NCBI GenBank assembly: GCA_015062285.1
Contig: SUUY01000004.1
Span: forward strand, 62,001-126,000
Source of the DNA: Alphaproteobacteria bacterium
GTDB lineage: Bacteria; Pseudomonadota; Alphaproteobacteria; RF32; CAG-239
Length of the DNA: 64,000 bases
Direction of reading: 5' to 3'
Both the position numbers and the translations under genes were made by a program. Below are positions 60,568-64,000 of the stretch, one piece after another. The notes under the pieces are model-generated. The model was not told the DNA's origin. It did not search any database and saw only the letters and a program-made list of their open reading frames with translations. Numbering within the stretch: position 1 is the stretch's first letter; the number at the start of each line of letters is the position of its first letter.

Positions 60568-62007
60568 ATGGCTGAAGAAGCAATAAACACAGATTCTTCC
60601 GTTCAGGATCAATGGGGACAAATTTGCAATCAACTAAAATCAGAAGTTGGCGATACGGCCTTTGAAAGTTGGTTGAAGCCTCTTAGTTTAGGATCTTTTT
60701 CTGAAGGTGTTATGAATATATGTGTACCTACACGTTTTATGAGAAATTGGGTTATAACTCACTATAGCGATCGAATCCACAAAATTTGGGAAAAGAAAAA
60801 TCCGGAAATCAAAAATATTAATTTCGTAGTACAGACTGTTAACGAAGAAACAAACAGCCTCTATAACCCAACATGCCGCTCTTTGTTAAAGAAAATATCC
60901 TCTTCTCCGGCACCACAAAACATATATCAATCCGGAGCAAACTCGGTTTTTGCCAACACCAATGAAACAACCATGAACGACTCTTTGTCTGTTCCTCTTA
61001 ACCCTCAGTATACTTTCGATAATTTTGTTGTCGGTAAAACAAACGAATTTGCTTATGCTGCAGCTCGTAAAGTTGCAGAGTCAAGAAACATATCTTTTAA
61101 CCCTCTCTTTTTATATTCGGGTGTCGGACTTGGAAAGACCCATTTAATGCATGCTATCGCATGGCATATTAAACAGCAAGATCCCAGTCGTAATATCGTG
61201 TATCTGTCTGCAGAAAAATTCATGTATAAATTTGTTAGAGCTTTGCGCTATAAAGACACAACAGCTTTTAAAGAACAGTTCCGCTCAGTTGACGTTTTGA
61301 TGGTAGACGATGTTCAATTTATGGGAGGTAAAGACACCACTCAAGAAGAATTTTTCTACACATTCAATTCTCTTATTGAGGAAGGTCGCCAAATCATTAT
61401 TTCCGCAGATAAATCTCCCGCTGATTTGGAAGGAATAGAGGCTCGTCTTAAATCTCGTTTAGGATGCGGATTGGTTGCAGATATCCACCCTACAGATTTT
61501 GATTTAAGAATCGGAATTTTGAACAACAAAGCAAAACAACTCGGTGTTGAACTTCCAATTAAAGTTGCTGAATTTTTAGCTCAAAAAATAACCTCAAATA
61601 TAAGAGAACTTGAAGGTGCTTTACGTCGTGTAATTGCTCATTCTCAACTGCTATCCGATAAAGAAATAACTTTAGATATGACGCAAGATGTGTTAAAAGA
61701 CATGCTTCGCTCTTTTGATAAGAGAACCACTATCGATGAAATCCAAAAGAAAGTAGCTGAACACTTCAATATTTCCGTTAAAGAAATGCAATCTTCTCGC
61801 AGAGCAAGAAATGTAGCTCGACCACGTCAAATTGCAATGTATTTAGCCAAACAATTGACTTCTCGCTCTCTACCAGAAATCGGACGGAAATTTGATAGAG
61901 ATCACACAACTGTTATGCATGCCGTGCGCAAAGTAGAAGAATTGATTGTTGAAGATATTTCTTTGGCCGAAAGCATTGAAACTCTGAGAAGATCTCTAGA
62001 TGCATAA
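60568..62007 (+). CDS. dnaA: Chromosomal replication initiator DnaA
   Basis: A 479-residue AAA+ replication initiator. Domain I (1-85) with FESWLKPLSL, a poorly conserved domain II linker (86-145), domain III with Walker A YSGVGLGKTH and Walker B VLMVDDVQF, and the domain IV duplex-binding motif DRDHTTVMHAVRKV near 450. The GGGGAG site precedes the ATG. It stands between rpsT and dnaN. No canonical DnaA boxes are visible in the gap upstream. A terminator follows it, so dnaN has its own promoter. Confidence 0.97.
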   Translation: MAEEAINTDSSVQDQWGQICNQLKSEVGDTAFESWLKPLSLGSFSEGVMNICVPTRFMRNWVITHYSDRIHKIWEKKNPEIKNINFVVQTVNEETNSLYNPTCRSLLKKISSSPAPQNIYQSGANSVFANTNETTMNDSLSVPLNPQYTFDNFVVGKTNEFAYAAARKVAESRNISFNPLFLYSGVGLGKTHLMHAIAWHIKQQDPSRNIVYLSAEKFMYKFVRALRYKDTTAFKEQFRSVDVLMVDDVQFMGGKDTTQEEFFYTFNSLIEEGRQIIISADKSPADLEGIEARLKSRLGCGLVADIHPTDFDLRIGILNNKAKQLGVELPIKVAEFLAQKITSNIRELEGALRRVIAHSQLLSDKEITLDMTQDVLKDMLRSFDKRTTIDEIQKKVAEHFNISVKEMQSSRRARNVARPRQIAMYLAKQLTSRSLPEIGRKFDRDHTTVMHAVRKVEELIVEDISLAESIETLRRSLDA

Positions 62008-62025
62008 CATCTGCTAAACGCACTA

Positions 62026-62055
62026 AAAAAACCGCACAAAACTGTGCGGTTTTCT
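62026..62055 (+). terminator. dnaA terminator
   Basis: AAAACCGCACA / TGTGCGGTTTT stem with short loop, then CTTTT. It separates dnaA from dnaN. Confidence 0.85.
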
Positions 62056-62157
62056 TTTGCAAAAAGTTGTTGAATATTTATCTTTTATCTTCTGATTTTG
62101 ATTGTTTGTGCTAGAATGTGGTTAATGATAAACACAACTATTTATGGATCCAAAAAA

Positions 62158-63276
62158 ATGAAATTTGTAATTGAACGCGCAATTCTTCTTAAGACTTTGA
62201 GCCACGTACAGAGTATTGTAGAAAAAAGAAACACAATCCCTGTTCTTTCTAATGTCAGAATCGAAGCTTTAGGCGATGGAATAAGTTTTAAAGCAACTGA
62301 TATGGACACCGAAATTACAGAAATTGTTGATGCAAAAATTTTAGAAACAGGAGCAACAACCGCTCCTGCTCATATGCTATATGATATTGTTCGTAAGCTT
62401 TCTGACGGCTCACAAGTTGAACTCACATATCCGGATGAAAAAGGTCAGCTCACTATCTCTTCAGCCAGATCAAAGTTTTCTCTTTCTACTATCGGCGTAG
62501 AAGATTTTCCGGTGATATCCGGCGACAAACTTCCGACAAGTTTTGTGATGGCAAAAGACGAGCTTAAAGATGTGATTGATCGCACTCAATTTGCTGTATC
62601 TACTGAAGAAACAAGATATTATCTCAATGGTCTATATGTTCATGCAAAAAAAGAAGGAGCTAACAACGTATTAAGAATCGTTGCTACAGACGGGCATCGT
62701 CTTGCTTGTGTAGAATCTCCACTACCGCAAGGTGCGGAAGACCTAAAAGGTGTAATTATTCCACGCAAAACCGTTGCTGAAATCAGAAAACTTCTTGATG
62801 ATAATTCTGTGGAAAATGTAACGGTAGAAATATCAGAAAATAAAGTTCGCTTTAATTTGGCAGATATTACTTTAACTTCTAAATTAATTGACGGGACCTA
62901 TCCTGACTATGAAAGAGTTATCCCGACAGACAATGATAAAACTCTTGAGCTCAATGTGAAAGAATTGGCTTCTGCTGTTGATCGTGTATCTGTTGTAGCA
63001 GAAAGAACCAGAGCTATTAAGATGATTACCCATCCAAGCAAAGTAACTATTATGACATCAAGCCCTGATTTAGGAAACGCTTCTGAAGATTTAGATGCAA
63101 AATATGATCACGAATCGTTAGAAATAGGATATAATTTCCGCTATCTATTAGATATCTTGGCTGAAATAAAAGGCGAAACTGTGCGCATATCCTTCGCTGA
63201 TGGCTCTTCTCCTTCAGTTATCCATGACACTAGCGATGCCAGTGCAATTTATGTATTGATGCCGATGCGAGTTTAA
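62158..63276 (+). CDS. dnaN: DNA polymerase III subunit beta (sliding clamp)
   Basis: A 372-residue replication clamp made of three similar domains that encircle DNA. KFVIERAILLKTLSHVQSIVEKRNTIPVLSNVRIEA is the usual N-terminus in short pieces, and the end IYVLMPMRV is the standard beta-clamp tail. The ATG at 62158 is chosen; the frame upstream has no site. recF follows immediately after the stop with no gap. Confidence 0.97.
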   Translation: MKFVIERAILLKTLSHVQSIVEKRNTIPVLSNVRIEALGDGISFKATDMDTEITEIVDAKILETGATTAPAHMLYDIVRKLSDGSQVELTYPDEKGQLTISSARSKFSLSTIGVEDFPVISGDKLPTSFVMAKDELKDVIDRTQFAVSTEETRYYLNGLYVHAKKEGANNVLRIVATDGHRLACVESPLPQGAEDLKGVIIPRKTVAEIRKLLDDNSVENVTVEISENKVRFNLADITLTSKLIDGTYPDYERVIPTDNDKTLELNVKELASAVDRVSVVAERTRAIKMITHPSKVTIMTSSPDLGNASEDLDAKYDHESLEIGYNFRYLLDILAEIKGETVRISFADGSSPSVIHDTSDASAIYVLMPMRV

Positions 63277-64000
63277 ATGAGTAATTTGGCTTATAACTTA
63301 TATCAAATTAACAGCGAAAAGTCAGGCGTTTCTCGCCTGACTTTAACTGATTTTAGAAATTATCAATTTTTACGAATAAATGTAGAGTCTGATATAGTTG
63401 TAATTCATGGTGAAAACGGAACCGGAAAAACCAATATTTTGGAAGCAATTTCTTTTCTTTCCCCGGGAAAAGGTCTTAGGGGGGCGCGTCTTGCTGATAT
63501 TAAGAGGATTGTAGTACCGGAAAATGATGAATACAAACCAGAAATGATTTCTCCTTTTAATTGGGCTATTGCAGCAGAGACTTTTCAGGGAAATGATACT
63601 TATTCTATTGGTACAGCTGTTGAGAACAGTTTTCGAGAATCCATTGAAGAAGATGATGAGCATAAGTTATATGAAAGGCGAGTTGTAAAAATTAATGGAA
63701 ACAAAGTATCCTCTCAAGCAGAACTGGGAAAATATTTATCAACAATTTGGCTTACACCCCAAATGGACAGACTTTTTCGCGGAGGAAGCCAACCAAGAAA
63801 AAATTTTTTAGATCGACTGGTCTTTGCTTTTGATATGGAACACGCAAAAAGAATTATTAACTTTGAGCACTATTATAAAGAATGGTACAAGTTACTAAAA
63901 GAAGGCCGAAACGATAATGCTTGGTTAGCAAGTCTTGAAGAAAACATGGCAGGTGTCGGAGTAGCCATTGCAGCCGCCAGAAGAGAGCAAATTGCAAGAC
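63277..64000 (+). CDS. recF: DNA replication/repair protein RecF, C-terminus cut by window edge
   Basis: A partial SMC-like ATPase of at least 241 residues that helps load RecA at gaps. It starts right after the dnaN stop. The N-terminal LTLTDFRNY is the family mark; Walker A GENGTGKTN is near residue 48, followed by FLSPGKGLRGA. Further family pieces are VKINGN and DRLVFAFD. The reading frame stays open to the end of the window; the ABC signature and Walker B lie beyond it. Confidence 0.95.
   Translation, partial: MSNLAYNLYQINSEKSGVSRLTLTDFRNYQFLRINVESDIVVIHGENGTGKTNILEAISFLSPGKGLRGARLADIKRIVVPENDEYKPEMISPFNWAIAAETFQGNDTYSIGTAVENSFRESIEEDDEHKLYERRVVKINGNKVSSQAELGKYLSTIWLTPQMDRLFRGGSQPRKNFLDRLVFAFDMEHAKRIINFEHYYKEWYKLLKEGRNDNAWLASLEENMAGVGVAIAAARREQIAR

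Noticed and set aside
63370..63663. Minus-strand open frame inside recF
   Set aside because: Antisense to conserved recF with a poor composition.

Overview
The window looks like a chromosomal segment of a low-GC alphaproteobacterium, probably uncultured and host- or gut-associated. Evidence for this: the order rpmH-rnpA-yidD-yidC-engB, the mutM / enoyl-CoA hydratase / rpsT / dnaA / dnaN / recF block, an ELM1-like protein, an RquA-like methyltransferase and an alphaproteobacterial-type J-domain protein. No species is claimed. I see no insertion sequence, prophage, CRISPR array or rRNA. Three tRNA genes are present: Ser-GGA, Val-GAC and Arg-ACG.

Layout. 1-12.6 kb holds mixed housekeeping and small unknown genes: an M20 amidohydrolase, an SH3 protein, a histidine phosphatase, murI, gpsA, an N-formylglutamate amidohydrolase-like protein, a lytic transglycosylase behind a sigma54-like site, an RNase J-like beta-CASP protein coupled to an acyl-ACP thioesterase, MntP and TrmN6. 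12.6-15.8 kb is the ribosome / membrane-insertase block behind a strong sigma70-type promoter. 15.8-18.2 kb runs on the minus strand: DUF1349, CbpA-like J protein and small envelope proteins. 18.3-21.8 kb holds ELM1 and, convergent to it, the tight operon rsmE / response regulator / HPt / RquA-like. This operon suggests that phosphorelay components and rhodoquinone synthesis are expressed together. 21.9-24.4 kb is cmk-rpsA.

24.4-37 kb is the most accessory-looking part. It has an orphan secretion-type ATPase, gpt, a TlpA-like thioredoxin, an LptM-like lipoprotein, a TerY-type VWA / PP2C / kinase triad, a nitronate monooxygenase-like flavoprotein and a 1865-residue protein with two duplicated modules and a long hydrophobic segment. 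36.7-47 kb returns to core functions (dnaJ, yejAB without yejEF, accA, rmuC, ihfB, lapA, accD) plus a large lipoprotein. 47-57.5 kb has a LonH-type protease, two membrane-anchored TPR proteins, a membrane protein with a degenerate nuclease-like domain, tsaB, a PAS-only DivL-like sensor lacking its kinase, a Lys-rich protein and a J protein. 57.7-64 kb is mutM to recF, with recF cut by the window edge.

The best candidates for something undescribed are the giant 31-36.6 kb protein, the regulator / HPt / RquA operon, the TerY-P triad next to a lipoprotein, and the kinase-less PAS sensor. All assignments come from reading the translations and motifs; no database search was run.
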